Assembly (NCBI GenBank): GCA_003427395.1
Contig: BFEA01000150.1
Span: forward strand, 2,433,378 to 2,487,086
Direction of reading: 5' to 3'
Length of the DNA: 53,709 nt
Source: Chara braunii
Taxonomy: Eukaryota > Streptophyta > Charophyceae > Charales > Characeae
The stretch's first letter is position 1. Each line of letters opens with the position of its first letter. The position numbers were made by a program, and so were the translations under genes. Positions 42,902-52,482 of this stretch are shown one piece after another. Below the pieces are notes generated by a model, which made no database searches, was not told where the DNA came from, and saw only the letters and a program-made list of their open reading frames with translations.

Positions 42902-43477
42902 CTAGACGGCTCTCGGACCTCGCCTCATCACTCTCCCCGAACTCGGAATCAAATCTGCATCTCTAAGTATGAATTTTCGGAGCCGGGAGCCAGATACTAT
43001 ACCATGGGATCTCGTACCTTCCATCTCTGCTAACTCATAGGCCTTGCCTTCAACTTCTCTGATGATCCTGAATGGTCCCATCCACCTGGCCTCCAATCTC
43101 TCGGTACATTGTGTCTTGAGAGATGTATCATGTAGAAGTACAATATCTCCGACCTGAAGTCGTTCTTTCCTGATGTACCTCTTGCTGTTCCACCGTGTCT
43201 GATCAGATAGACTGTTGTCTGACATCCTCTTTGTGGCCTCAATTATGGCCTCATCCACTTCCTTGATCTTCCTGATCCTCAGCCTCAGTAACTCCTTTGT
43301 GGAGTACGACTCTCTCTGTGCCTCATGGGTCCAGGTCTCAATCAGGTTCTCAATGGGATAAGTAGCATATCTGTCATACCAGAGTGTAATGGGCGCATAA
43401 CCTGTAGTCCGTTTGACAGTCACATTGTCAGCATAGACAGCCGCCCTCAAAAAAGATGGTCAGTTCTTGGAGTCGCC
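42902..43477 (-). pseudogene. pol: integrase C-terminal region
   Basis: This continues the integrase frame (same register as gag). It includes AAVYADNVTVKRTTGYAP, the usual N...R..TG.SP motif after the DDE core, and ARWMGPFRIIREVEGKAYEL, a GPY/F-like module. The frame ends in a stop at 42902. No chromodomain follows. Two in-frame stops, a TAA near 43478 and a TGA near 43463, separate it from the catalytic core. Confidence 0.85.
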
Positions 43478-43990
43478 TTAGCACCATTTTGATATAGCAT
43501 CCTTTAGTGTCCTGTGACCTCTTTCCACTGGTGCATTGGCCTGAGGATGATATGGTGTTACAAATCTGATCCTGACTCCAAGTCTGAACATGAGCCTCCT
43601 GACCATCTTGTTCTTGAACTCTGATCCCTGGTCAGCCACAAACTCACGTATGAAGGGGTACCTTAGATAGATTTCCTCGATCCAATCTGCCACTGCCTTT
43701 GCAGTTTTCTTACGGATGGCTTTTGCTTCAACATAACCAGACATGTTATCTCTCATGTTTAGTACATATTTCATTACATCCTTACCAGGTGGCATAGTAA
43801 TTAGATCAAGGTGAACAATACTGCCAGTTTCAACAAGAACAGTGGGGTATAAGGGTTCAATCAATCTCATAGATGACCTTTTCTGACAGGCTTCACATGA
43901 CTTACAATATCTCATAATCATATCCCTTAGACCATCTCAGTGATATAGTCGAGATACTTTATAGTATGTAGCATCAGCACCCCTATGACC
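43478..43990 (-). pseudogene. pol: integrase zinc-binding and DDE core
   Basis: Integrase inserts the retrotransposon cDNA into host DNA. The N-terminal HHCC finger is seen as HEGLAGGHRGAD (just upstream, near 44000) with YCKSCEACQ. The catalytic core shows D in VHLDLIT, D in FVADQGSEFKN and E in NAPVERGHRTLKD, the classic D,D(35)E pattern. A TGA at about 43936 falls inside the HHCC finger (SRLYH*DGLRD). The stop and the lesions elsewhere make the copy inactive, although the catalytic residues remain. Confidence 0.9.
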
Positions 43991-44960
43991 CCCTGCTAGA
44001 CCCTCATGCAGTGCGGCGATCACCTCTAGTTGCCTTTCCTTACCACACACTACTCTCAGTGGCGGTAGTCCTTCCTTTGCATCCACAAAAAAGTGATCCC
44101 TACGCAGCCTAAAGGTTCTCTTTGTTCTCTCATGATAGAATTCGTCCAACTGATTACTGCTCCTTACCATACCGATCCTCTTATATTCCCCATCATACTC
44201 ATCCTTCTTAAATCTCTCCTCAGCGTCCTTATCTTGCTCAGGGTCTTCCGATTCTTCCTCTATCTCATTCAGCCTTCGTTCAGCCATCCTTGAACTTTCT
44301 GCTAGCTCATGAGCAGCAACACCAGCTTGTTCTACCATCCCATACCAGCCTTTCTCCTCATCCTCTCGAGTTAGAAGGTAATGGAGGTAGGGGTCATCCT
44401 TTTTTCCCCAGCAGTCTTCCCTGCTCGTTGCTATGGCTGAAGTTATATTACAACTAGGAGCTGGAGGTAGTCCTTCGTCATCGTCTTCCATAAGGAATTC
44501 GTCAACGAAAGGTGCCTCCTCAAGTGATTTATCATCCATTGATCTCCATTCTACGCGGCTCAACCCATCGGCTCGATTCTTTTCAGTAGGTACTTTTTCT
44601 AGTACAAAATCATACGTCCATATGTGAGCTATCCACCAACTGACCGTAGCATCTACTTGCTGATCCCTCTCAACAACTCCGATTACCGTTGTGGAATCCG
44701 TTCTTAAAATGAATCTCCGCCCCATAACATAGTGTCTAAACACCCTGAGACAGTGAAAGATTGTCAGAAGCTCCTTCTTGAACTGAATATAGCCTCTCTC
44801 AACCGAATTAAGGGTGCGACTCTCAAATCTAAGTGGCCTTTCTTTACCATTCTCATCTCGTTGCACGAGCACTCCTCCTAATGCTATTGGGCCGTCGTCG
44901 GCTTCGATGATGAAGGATCTCTCCCTTTCATCGTCGAAGTAGGGTACTCCTCATACGACC
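43991..44960 (-). pseudogene. pol: RNase H domain
   Basis: Ty3/gypsy RNase H degrades the RNA strand during reverse transcription. Visible motifs are SFIIEADDGPIALGGVLVQ (first catalytic acid), FKKELLTIFHCLRVFRHY (Glu), FILRTDSTTVIG (Asp) and EKNRADGLSR (last acid). A TGA near 44950 lies just before the first motif. After the domain comes a ~150-residue acidic linker leading into integrase. Confidence 0.88.
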
Positions 44961-45037
44961 CCGCCATCTCTTAGTTTATCTTGAAGTGTCCGTGCAGCCT
45001 TCTCTCTTTGGTCCGACCACTCTAAGCTAGCTCCTTG

Positions 45038-45877
45038 TCACACCATTTCTCTAAGGGGCTCGGCTATTTTGGCAAACCCGGGGATGAAGATCCGCCAGAA
45101 GCTGCAGACCCCTAGGAAGCTCCTTTCTTCCCTAACCGTTTTTAGAGGCATAGGCCAGTTTAGGAGTTTATCCTCTTTCTTCGGATCGGGGCTCCTTCCT
45201 TTCAAGAAGCACCTAAAACCCGAGATCGTTACCTCCCTTTGGAACAGTAGTGATTTCGGCCCGCTGGCTGTTAGGTTGTATTTAGCCAACCTTTCTAGTA
45301 CTTTCGCTTCTCCCTGCGCATGTTCCCATACGAACTGCCTGACTCGACCATCTACTAAAGTCTCATCTTTTTTCTTCGGTCCTTTAACTGGATTGTCGTC
45401 AATGTATGAGAATGTAACCTCTGGGTATATGTCCTCCATGTCCTTCAGCATGTCTCGCTGGACGACCGCGACCCCATTCGTCAACCCTTGAGGCACCACA
45501 CACATTTGTATGAGGCCTCTAGGTGTATGCATGGCGGTCATAGGTCGACTAGTAGGACTTATCGGGTACTGGTCATAACCAGAGTACAAGTCAATTAGGG
45601 AGTAGATGCTCCTTCCAGCAAAAGACTCGGCCAACAGATCCGCGTTGGGCAAGCTACCTGCATCGCGAACAGTTACCGAATTCAACTTTTGCAAGTTCTG
45701 TATCCAAAAGCAAAACCAGTGATTGGCGTAAGCTCCATCAGCTGGTTCCGCAACGTTGGAGACGATCTTCTGGTTTATGTACTCCATTACCTCTTTTTCT
45801 TCCTTTTGGGCATATTTTGTGGGTCTGACATTCCAAGGCGTGTGAGGAACGGTCCAGATCTTGACCATCTTGATCAT
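45038..45877 (-). pseudogene. pol: reverse transcriptase
   Basis: A 279-codon open stretch holds the RT palm and thumb. Motif A is SLIDLYSGYDQ, motif B is VVPQGLTNGVAVVQRDM, and motif C is SYIDD (the YxDD box). The thumb/connection is LLNWPMPLKTVREERSFLGV. NWPMP and FLGV...W..FI.GFA are typical of Ty3/gypsy. The catalytic aspartates are intact. The stretch is closed by TGA codons on both sides (near 45890 and at 45038), each in the same frame as the rest of the polyprotein. Confidence 0.93.
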
Positions 45878-46171
45878 GTCAACGTCCAGTCGTCACCTCT
45901 CCTCATCATTAAAGGAAAAGGCACCACTGTACTTCTGACATAATTCATATATGAAATCCCTCTCAACCGGCAGAAGGAAGTCATCGGCTCCAGACCTTCA
46001 TTATCTTGAACCTCTCTGGGGTAATTCTCCCTTCTTTTAATGCAGCCTCTCTTAATCTTTTAATTATCTTTCTCTCCTTCTCTAATGCCTCATTGTAATC
46101 ATTTTCTATTAGGACTGCCACCGGATTCTTCTTAACGCCCTTGCGTTTATAGTTCCTCTTAGATCCGGTGG
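45878..46171 (-). pseudogene. pol: protease-RT linker with two compensating frameshifts
   Basis: After a T10 run near 46182 the coding frame shifts by one base and hits TAG in the original register. The coding continuation reads NYKRKGVKKNPVAVLIEN and then KIMKVW. Near 46000 a second shift restores the original frame as ADDFLLPVERDFIYELCQK. A TGA follows before RT. The homopolymer makes the first shift a possible sequencing error or a programmed site, but the second shows true decay or a second error. Confidence 0.7.
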
Positions 46172-47116
46172 CTATTTTCCTAAAAAAAAAACAGTTGCAG
46201 AGAAGGTGAGCTGCATCGTGCCGGCTTTTGCTTCCCTCACAGCATCCTTGAACCCCTCCATCTCTCTCTTGTCGCCCAGCTCCTTTTCTTTATCCAGGAG
46301 CTTGAGCATCTTACCTATATCATTTACTCTAATTGTTGACTTCTCGTCTATTATTTCACTTTCTTTCAGTTTTGTTCGTACTTCATCAATCAGCTTGTCA
46401 GATTCTCCATGCTTAAGAGAGTTAACATGTCGCTGATGACGAGGATGATGCCTATCACTTATCACAAAGGTCTGTTCTTGACCAGTGTTAGGATCTTTGA
46501 GAGAGAGCCAGGCTGCCCCATCATGGCCAAAGAACGCACAAACCTCCATTCTATGTAGGAAAGGGGCTCCGAGAATGCAGTCATGATCCAAGTTGGGGAC
46601 CACAAAACAGAGGATCTGGGCCCGTAAAGTTCCAATCCGGATGGGCAAATCATCAATAAAACCTTCCAATGGTAAGAATCCGGCTATATTGGAGAGTTGG
46701 TGGTTGGCTTTCCTATCTATTCCAAGTCCACACGATCTTATTGGGGCCGAAAACATAAGCATCATCTCAGCCCCAGAGTCCACTAGGGTTCTAACCTTTA
46801 CATCATTCATAGAGATATTCAAGTATCCACACGACATGTTATCAAACCTCATCTTGGTACCAGGCGAGACTCTTTCCATATGCTGAGGAAAGAGTCTTAG
46901 AGTATTGATTTCTACCTTCCGCCTTTCAACCATCTTTTTAAGTTCTTCTCTAAACTTAGGTACCAAGGCTACTGCTTCTTTCCAGGATAGGGTGATCTCG
47001 GTCTCCTCGAGTAATTTTTTTACTACTTCATCTATCGAGATCCCTTCCTCAGCTTCGGATCTCAAGACCACCTTTCTCTTCTTCCCGGCAACTTCTTTTC
47101 CTTTCCCTTCCTTCAC
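46172..47116 (-). pseudogene. pol: aspartic protease region
   Basis: The 314-codon frame contains VRTLVDSGAEMMLM near 46790-46765, the D-S/T-G active site of retroelement proteases. A hydrophobic flap/dimer region follows (CILGAPFLHRMEV). The upstream part is Lys/Glu-rich and probably joins nucleocapsid to protease. It ends at the T10 frameshift near 46180. The protease would cleave the polyprotein into mature products. Confidence 0.88.
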
Positions 47117-47845
47117 GAGGTCCTTGATCTCATCTATCAGCTGGTCTAGCTCTCTTTGAGTCTTTTCTCGCTTTTTCTCTTCGACCTCTTTTTGGCTGCT
47201 ATGGGATACATTCAGGTTCTGACTTCCAGGATTGTCGTCTCGAGCTACTATCTCCGGAGGTAGCCTACCATCAAAGGTGATAACATTAACTATAACCTTC
47301 TTCTTTTTATCCTTATTAGCCCTAGCTTGTTCTAGGACAACTGCTCGTATCCCTCCTTTGACTCGGAAATCTATCTTGTTCCAATTGGCATCACAAACGT
47401 GCCCATTGGCATTCTTCTTGGCAATCCCTTCTTCGAGTTCCTTCTCTAGTAAAGGGCACCGAGTTATAGTATGGTCTTCCTCGTCACAATAATAACATCG
47501 GAAGGGGTCATCTCTCCTTTGTCAATCTCGACTCTTATTATCTTTCCTCCAATCCCGGTCACGCTTATTTTTTTGTCTCTCTTTTCTCCTTCGCCTAGCG
47601 TCATCATCATCACTACTCTCGCTCTCACTTTCACTCTTCTCTTTTTGTTTCTCCTTCTTTCTTTCTACCTTACCTTCTTGGGCTCCAACAAGTGTTTGAG
47701 TTGCTGGGGCAAGAAGGGTTAACTTTTCGAAGCTACCAAGCTTAACGAGAAGACCAAGGATCTCCTCGGCCTTCAAGTTTCCTCTCGTAACTGCTTCAAC
47801 ATTTCCTTCTCTCGCTTTGGTTATTGCTTTCATCTGTTTTAGAGA
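47117..47845 (-). pseudogene. gag: nucleocapsid region with CCHC zinc knuckle
   Basis: CYYCDEEDHTITRC (47500-47456) fits CX2CX4HX4C exactly, the nucleic-acid-binding knuckle of nucleocapsid. It is preceded by a highly basic/acidic stretch (KKEKQKEKSESESESSDDDD, then RRRRKERQKNKRDRD). One TGA at 47524-47522 (SRD*QRRDD) lies just before the knuckle, and another at ~47848 separates this part from capsid. All pieces are in the same frame. Confidence 0.9.
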
Positions 47846-48493
47846 TCATTTCCGGTTTGACACCGAAGGTAGTTCTCGGACCATCTCAACCACTTCATCC
47901 CACTTCAGAGAATAATGAGCAGCGCGGCTTACCACACTCTTTCTTTCATCCTCTGCAAAATTAGTTAGCAGGACATGACACTTCTCGGCCTCATCTAGGA
48001 AGGGTACTCTCCGCGCAACCCGCTCAAAATCCTCTACGAATTGATCAAGAGTTGCATATTTAGAGCGTCGCACTTCCAACAAATTTTGCATAGTCGTTAG
48101 AACATCATACTTCACATATTCCACTAACATCTTTTGTCTAACTTCGACCCATGTTGTTAGTCCTTGTGTCGTCTTTGTCACCGACACCTTCATCTTTGGT
48201 TCAACATAGGTCAACAGGGCCTTCAACTTCTGTTTGTCAGACCAACCGTGACTCATACCGAAAACATCATAGTCTTCCAAGAACTCCCTAACCTTGGTTC
48301 CATCAAAGCAGGGTATATTCTCTCGAGGTACTTTGACTTTCGAAAGATCTAACCGGACATTTATAGTATCCATCCCGGTCTTCATGGCCTTTATCCTGTT
48401 CAACATTTCTTGTAGAACAGTGGTAGTGGTCACTTCTCCGTTACCTGCGCAGGAACTAGCAAGGTTCTGCCTTGCGTCCGGTCCCCTAACCAT
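47846..48493 (-). pseudogene. gag: capsid region
   Basis: The frame starts at an ATG (48493) in good context (AAGATGG) and encodes 215 residues. IPCFDGTKVREFLEDYDVF, the KLKALLTYVEP helix and the VPFLDEAEKCHVLLTNFAED segment match the retrotransposon gag capsid pattern. It ends in TGA, followed in the same frame by the nucleocapsid region. Gag forms the particle in which cDNA is made. The start at 48493 is chosen because the last leader module ends shortly upstream. Confidence 0.85.
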
Positions 48494-48539
48494 CTTGCCT
48501 GGCTTACTGATTAAGCTCTTATTTCTTCCTGGACCTTTT

Positions 48540-48995
48540 CTCTCTTATGATTGCGTTTAAAATTGGTTCCCAATTTCTGCCGTCAATAAAACCTTCAGGC
48601 AAAACTGGCTCGGGTAACCTGTCAAACACAATCGGTATTAAACTACTAACTACTCTTGCCCCTTTCCTTTCTTACTCTCTCTTTTCTTGATCAACTGTAT
48701 TACTAATCCAGCTTCGAAAAGACTCGCGATCTGTCCCTCTTTCCCTCAATGAGGGAATATAGGGTCGGATATCGTATTCACCAGGGTCAAGGAACTTCAC
48801 TACAAGGATATACGCCTCCCCAGGTGCATGCTTCTCCTCCAGGGATACGTAGCATTGTAGGGAAAAACTCCTCTACTGGTAAAAGGAACCAAAGCGTCTA
48901 GTGCTGCCGAGATTGCCGGACAGTAACCAGGCATTGCCTAGTCTCAAGCGACCCCCATGATCCTTCTTTGTCTCCGATCCGTCTAATCCTATCCA
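48540..48995 (-). pseudogene. Leader protein module 5
   Basis: This is the copy nearest gag: AYILVVKFLDPGEYDIRPYI, then RERGTDRESFRSWISNTVD, and IVFDRLPEPVLPEGFIDGRN with WEPILNA. It has one in-frame TGA or TAA in the middle. The order of motifs (LV.KFLD...YDIRPY, F.RLP.P, F.DGRNW.P.LNA) is shared with modules 1-4. No known family is recognised. Confidence 0.65.
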
Positions 48996-49009
48996 GTGTC
49001 TGAATCGCC

Positions 49010-49594
49010 AATGTTGACACTGCTCGACTTCCTATTTCTCAAAGCGGCATTAAGCATAGGTTCTCAGTCCTCACCATTGATGAAGCTATCTGGAATAGGA
49101 GGACTTGAAAAACTCTCGTACTAAGTAGGCTCCACACTCCAGGTTACTTTCTTACCTTCCTTCTCGAGTTCGTCTCTGTATTTACAAACGTGACTAAGTG
49201 TCCACTCGTTACACGGAACTTACACCCAGTATACCGCCGCCTGATCTCCCTAGTCACTGGAGTGTATATACGCACGTCGTACTCATCAGTCTCTAGGAAG
49301 CGAGTTACTAACACATACACTTTCTCCTCTGCCTCAGGTATGGCTAAGACAGTGAGTGTATTTCTCAATCTCATAAGGAAATGCTCCTTCTACCGTGAGG
49401 GGCTCTAAATCCCGGATTAGGCGCGAGATAACCGAAGAATTAATATCTGGTAGTTCGCTTCCTTCAGCCTTCTCCCAACTATGCTTGCTTTCTAAGAAAC
49501 CAGCATACTCCTCAGCCATAACAATCTTCTTCCCATTGTCAGGTGAGGGAAAATTTAGGAGAAGCTTCCTCTTGAACTTCGAATCGACGTACAA
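49010..49594 (-). pseudogene. Leader protein module 4 (frameshifted)
   Basis: The module reads EGAFPYEIEKYTHCL, then after a frame change KVYVLVTRFLETDEYDVRIY. GKKVTWSVEP, PPIPDSFINGED and EPMLNAALRNR follow in the remaining part. At least two frameshifts and two stops break it. Each motif aligns with module 2 (GAFPYVIERCVTC, LYVLVARFLDMDNYDVRPY, FCDGKDWGPILNAVLR). Confidence 0.65.
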
Positions 49595-50063
49595 AGGTAT
49601 CGGAAAACAGCGTCTTTGGTCGCATGATTATGTCATTTTCTCTTGCCTTACCAACCACGGCAGTAGCTTCTAGAAGAGGCGCCCAGTCTCTCCTATCAGC
49701 GAAGCTATCCGTAGTCAGAAAACTAGGGAGTCTTTCAAATTGCCTGACTCGTTTTTCCCAAGTCACTTTCTCATGCAACCTTCGAAGTAGCTCCCTTACC
49801 CTCCAGAGATGAATGTACACTCTCCTCAGGCACTCTAAATAGCCTTCTTCCTCTTTTATTCCTTCTTGAGCATAAACCCTTCCGTCAAGCTCGTCGGTCT
49901 TGAGAAATCTGACCATTGGAAAATAGAATACTAAACGCCCTTCCTTACAGACGCCGTGTCTCAATATCTCGAACGGGCTATCAGTCTCAGTTACTTTATC
50001 TAACCATCCTCTACCAATGGTCACAGTCGCAATTGACGTAGAGTTTTCACACTCCAATATCAT
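49539..50063 (-). CDS. Leader protein module 3 (174-aa open frame)
   Basis: The longest intact leader frame contains SPFEILRHGVCKEGRLVFYF, MVRFLKTDELDGRVY and KVTWEKRVRQFERLPSF, then DSFADRRDWAPLLEATA. These match the common module (GAFPY, C, LV.RFL..D..D.R.Y, KVT....FERLP, SF.D..DW.P.L.A), but it is the most diverged copy. It also has an extra charged insert around GYLECLRRVYIHLWRVRELL. Function unknown. Confidence 0.55.
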   Translation of the reverse strand: MILECENSTSIATVTIGRGWLDKVTETDSPFEILRHGVCKEGRLVFYFPMVRFLKTDELDGRVYAQEGIKEEEGYLECLRRVYIHLWRVRELLRRLHEKVTWEKRVRQFERLPSFLTTDSFADRRDWAPLLEATAVVGKARENDIIMRPKTLFSDTFVRRFEVQEEASPKFSLT

Positions 50064-50200
50064 TGCCTTGGGCTGCTTCTAGCGTCTCTAGCCAGACTGT
50101 CCGTAGGATGCTATCTAGGTAGGATGATCTCATCCCTCGCATGCAGCATCATTCTCCTGTCGTCTGAACTCTTGCAATCCAGCAGATGCATAATCTTAGT

Positions 50201-50395
50201 CTAATCCGTAATTGCTCTAAAAGCAGCCGCCCGCATAAGCTCAAGGTAGTGTTCTACCATGCCAATCTCGTCATGCCTACCCAGTCTAGTGTCGCATCCT
50301 CGCACAACCCCGATGACAGTCGCTCGTTGCTCATCTAGATAGACCTCGAAGCAGAAGCCTTCTCCGCCATCAGGAGTGTAGACAACTCTTGGCAT
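50201..50395 (-). CDS. Leader open frame between modules 2 and 3
   Basis: A 64-residue frame has GFCFEVYLDEQRATVIGVVR and EHYLELMRAAAFRAI. The pattern FEVYL...TVIG....D...EHYLELM..A resembles FLEVSYIYSGG...EILIGATGDIILAEELYLRSVADEEMAR in LTR ORF b. This is a possible link between leader and LTR-encoded proteins. The similarity is judged by eye only. Confidence 0.4.
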   Translation of the reverse strand: MPRVVYTPDGGEGFCFEVYLDEQRATVIGVVRGCDTRLGRHDEIGMVEHYLELMRAAAFRAITD

Positions 50396-50397
50396 GG

Positions 50398-50793
50398 CTT
50401 ACCACACTCGGTCCCTAAGTACCGCGTTGAGGATTGGTCCCCAGTCCTTCCCGTCGCAGAAGCTAGCGGGGACAGGCGGTCTTGGGAACCTCTCAAACTC
50501 TCTAGGCAAGACACTCAAAGTCACTTTCTTCCCTCGTTGTCTCAACAACAGCCTTTCATCCAGGACATACTCAGCAGCAGCTATCCAACAATCTCATAAT
50601 CGATCCCTCTCCTTGTCTGAGCAGCTACGTACGGCCTCACATCATAGTTATCCATATCAAGAAACCGAGCTACAAGGACGTACAAGATCACTGAATCGTG
50701 TTCACAAGTCACACACCTCTCTATAACGTACGGGAAGGCACCCCTAGCCGTGATCCTAGACAGCGCCTTTATCGCTTTCGTTACTGCTGACAT
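50398..50793 (-). pseudogene. Leader protein module 2
   Basis: The module reads ARGAFPYVIERCVTCEHDS, VILYVLVARFLDMDNYDVRPY, a stop near 50581, then AEYVLDERLLLRQRGKKVT, PREFERFPRPPVPASFCDG and KDWGPILNAVLRDRVW. It is the clearest copy of the repeated module, with a C..C pair (CVTC) after GAFPY. No known domain is recognised. Confidence 0.7.
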
Positions 50794-50794
50794 T

Positions 50795-51199
50795 GACTAC
50801 TTACCAGGTTTGCCTTCTCAGCGCTGCATTGATGACTGGCTTTCAGTTCCTACCATCACATAATCCTTTAGGTACTGACGGGGTAGGAATCCTCTCATAA
50901 ATCATAGGCAATAAGCTCCAACTCGCTTCTATCCCCTGTTGTCTCATTTGTTCCCTCTCGACTTTGACACACTCCACTATGACATCCCAGTTGGTAAAGA
51001 AACTAGAGTCTTGATCAGCTCCCTCTAGGATGTAGGGTCGAATATCATAGTCATCAGTGTCAAGGAATTTAGAGACAAGCACATGCACAGTCGTTGTATT
51101 TTTCACACAAGTAATGCATTCAACAAACATATAAGGGAAGGCACCACCGCAGGTGACACGAGTTAGGGTTTCTAGGACATAATACTCTCCGGTCATCAT
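50795..51199 (-). pseudogene. Leader protein module 1
   Basis: The first module after the primer-binding site contains CGGAFPYMFVECITCVKN, VHVLVSKFLDTDDYDIRPY, EREQMRQQGIEASWSLLP, MIYERIPTPSVPKGLCDGRN, and after one TGA KPVINAALRRQ. It starts ~235 bp downstream of the PBS, so it would be the first protein on the genomic RNA after the LTR. The single TGA is consistent with CGA or TGG decay. Confidence 0.7.
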
Positions 51200-51435
51200 C
51201 TGGTTTCTGACTTATAGACATCTCAAGCGAAGGGTCTTGAAAACAAATTCCAAACCCTTGCTAACAGGTCTGAATCACTTCAAATAGACTTCTGCAAGAG
51301 GCCCCTCCTCTCGGGGCTCCTCTAGCCGAAAGTCGTTCTGACCTGAGCTAGACCTTGTACGAAATATGCTAGACCGGTGCCTAGTCACAAAATATTGTGA
51401 TCAAGGTCCGCTCCCAAAAACTCAAAGTTTTTGAG

Positions 51436-51453
51436 TCCCCGGCAACGGCGCCA
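51436..51453 (-). promoter_or_regulatory. Primer-binding site complementary to tRNA-Asp(GUC)
   Basis: The minus strand reads TGGCGCCGTTGCCGGGGA, an exact complement of the last 18 bases (with CCA) of plant tRNA-Asp (TCCCCGGCAACGGCGCCA). It lies 4 bases inside the LTR end at 51458, the normal place for minus-strand cDNA priming. The same primer is used by plant Athila/Tat-type Ty3/gypsy elements. Confidence 0.92.
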
Positions 51454-51933
51454 TTTTTGTCGCGCCCCCACTGCTCCAAGGGCCCGGTTAGATGTCCTTC
51501 CCCGGACGAGCTCAGTGGGTTGGAGGACTGGCAGGCTGTCACGCAGGATTTTGATAGGTATAGAAAATGGAGGTGTATTCAGAGGCAGTCACACTTAGTC
51601 ATACAGCCGAGTAGTCAGCGTTATCCCTCCTGCCAGCGGCCACACGGCTTAGAGTGAGGCGTTCGGGTTTATGGCCTGCACCTGACCCCGTATAAAGGAT
51701 AGACCCAAGGTCACCGGAGTCCCTATCATTCAGGAGTCCTTCAAGCTGCCTTGAGTGTAACCTATTTAAAATAAAGAGGAAAACAGCAAACATGCATCAT
51801 AGAGCAATTGACACTGACGAAATGAGAAGACCAGAAACCAGACTCTTCAAGAGTATGACCAGAGATACGAGACTGAAGAGTAGTACACTGAGTGTGCAGG
51901 GAGCAACCATTGGAGGGCTGCAGTCACTAATAA

Positions 51934-52482
51934 TCAATCAATGATAATAAGCGGTACCCCCTCGTGAGTGAGTGCTGCCGTCTGGGACTCCCTGTCTCGC
52001 ACCTCGTCATTGAGAACTCGCGTGGCTATCGACTCTAGAACCACGTAGCTGATGTCGAGAGGCGCTGCTGGATCAATCTTGCAGATATAGGCCATGCATC
52101 TAGCCATCTCCTCGTCTGCGACGCTCCTGAGATAAAGCTCCTCCGCAAGAATGATATCGCCTGTAGCTCCAATCAATATCTCAATACGTCCTCTCCCACC
52201 AGAGTAGATGTAGGAAACCTCGAGAAAACGATCTCCGTAAAGAGGTTTTCGATAAGCCTGCATAGCAAAGTGTGTCCCAACGAAATGACTATAGCCATCT
52301 CCGAGGTATGAGACCGGACCCTCCCCTCTTGGGGGACCAATAACTGTCTTAGACCTAGGGTCGTCTGACATGTAGGAGTCAATCACCCTCCGTGCAAGAA
52401 GATGTGCAATCCTCCTCAATATCGCCCTCCGACGTCTCCGTACACTGGTCTCCAGCGCCCCTGTCGCTGTCCACAAACTCAA
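51934..52482 (-). CDS. LTR-encoded ORF b, 5' LTR copy (182 codons open)
   Basis: The open frame has a basic start (RRRRRAILRRIAHLLARRVI) and SYLGDGYSHFVGTHFAMQAY. These are followed by RFLEVSYIYSGGRGRIEILI and ELYLRSVADEEMARCMAYIC. The first true Met is at MSDDPRSK; the open frame extends ~38 codons upstream. It overlaps the stop of ORF a (which ends at 52479), so the two may once have been one protein joined by a frame change or splicing. No domain is recognised. Confidence 0.5.
   Translation of the reverse strand: MSLWTATGALETSVRRRRRAILRRIAHLLARRVIDSYMSDDPRSKTVIGPPRGEGPVSYLGDGYSHFVGTHFAMQAYRKPLYGDRFLEVSYIYSGGRGRIEILIGATGDIILAEELYLRSVADEEMARCMAYICKIDPAAPLDISYVVLESIATRVLNDEVRDRESQTAALTHEGVPLIIID

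Noticed and set aside
42902-48493. TGA recoded as a sense codon
   Set aside because: The host BET3 gene ends in TGA at the conserved C-terminus, and a TAA and frameshifts also occur; CpG decay explains the pattern more simply.
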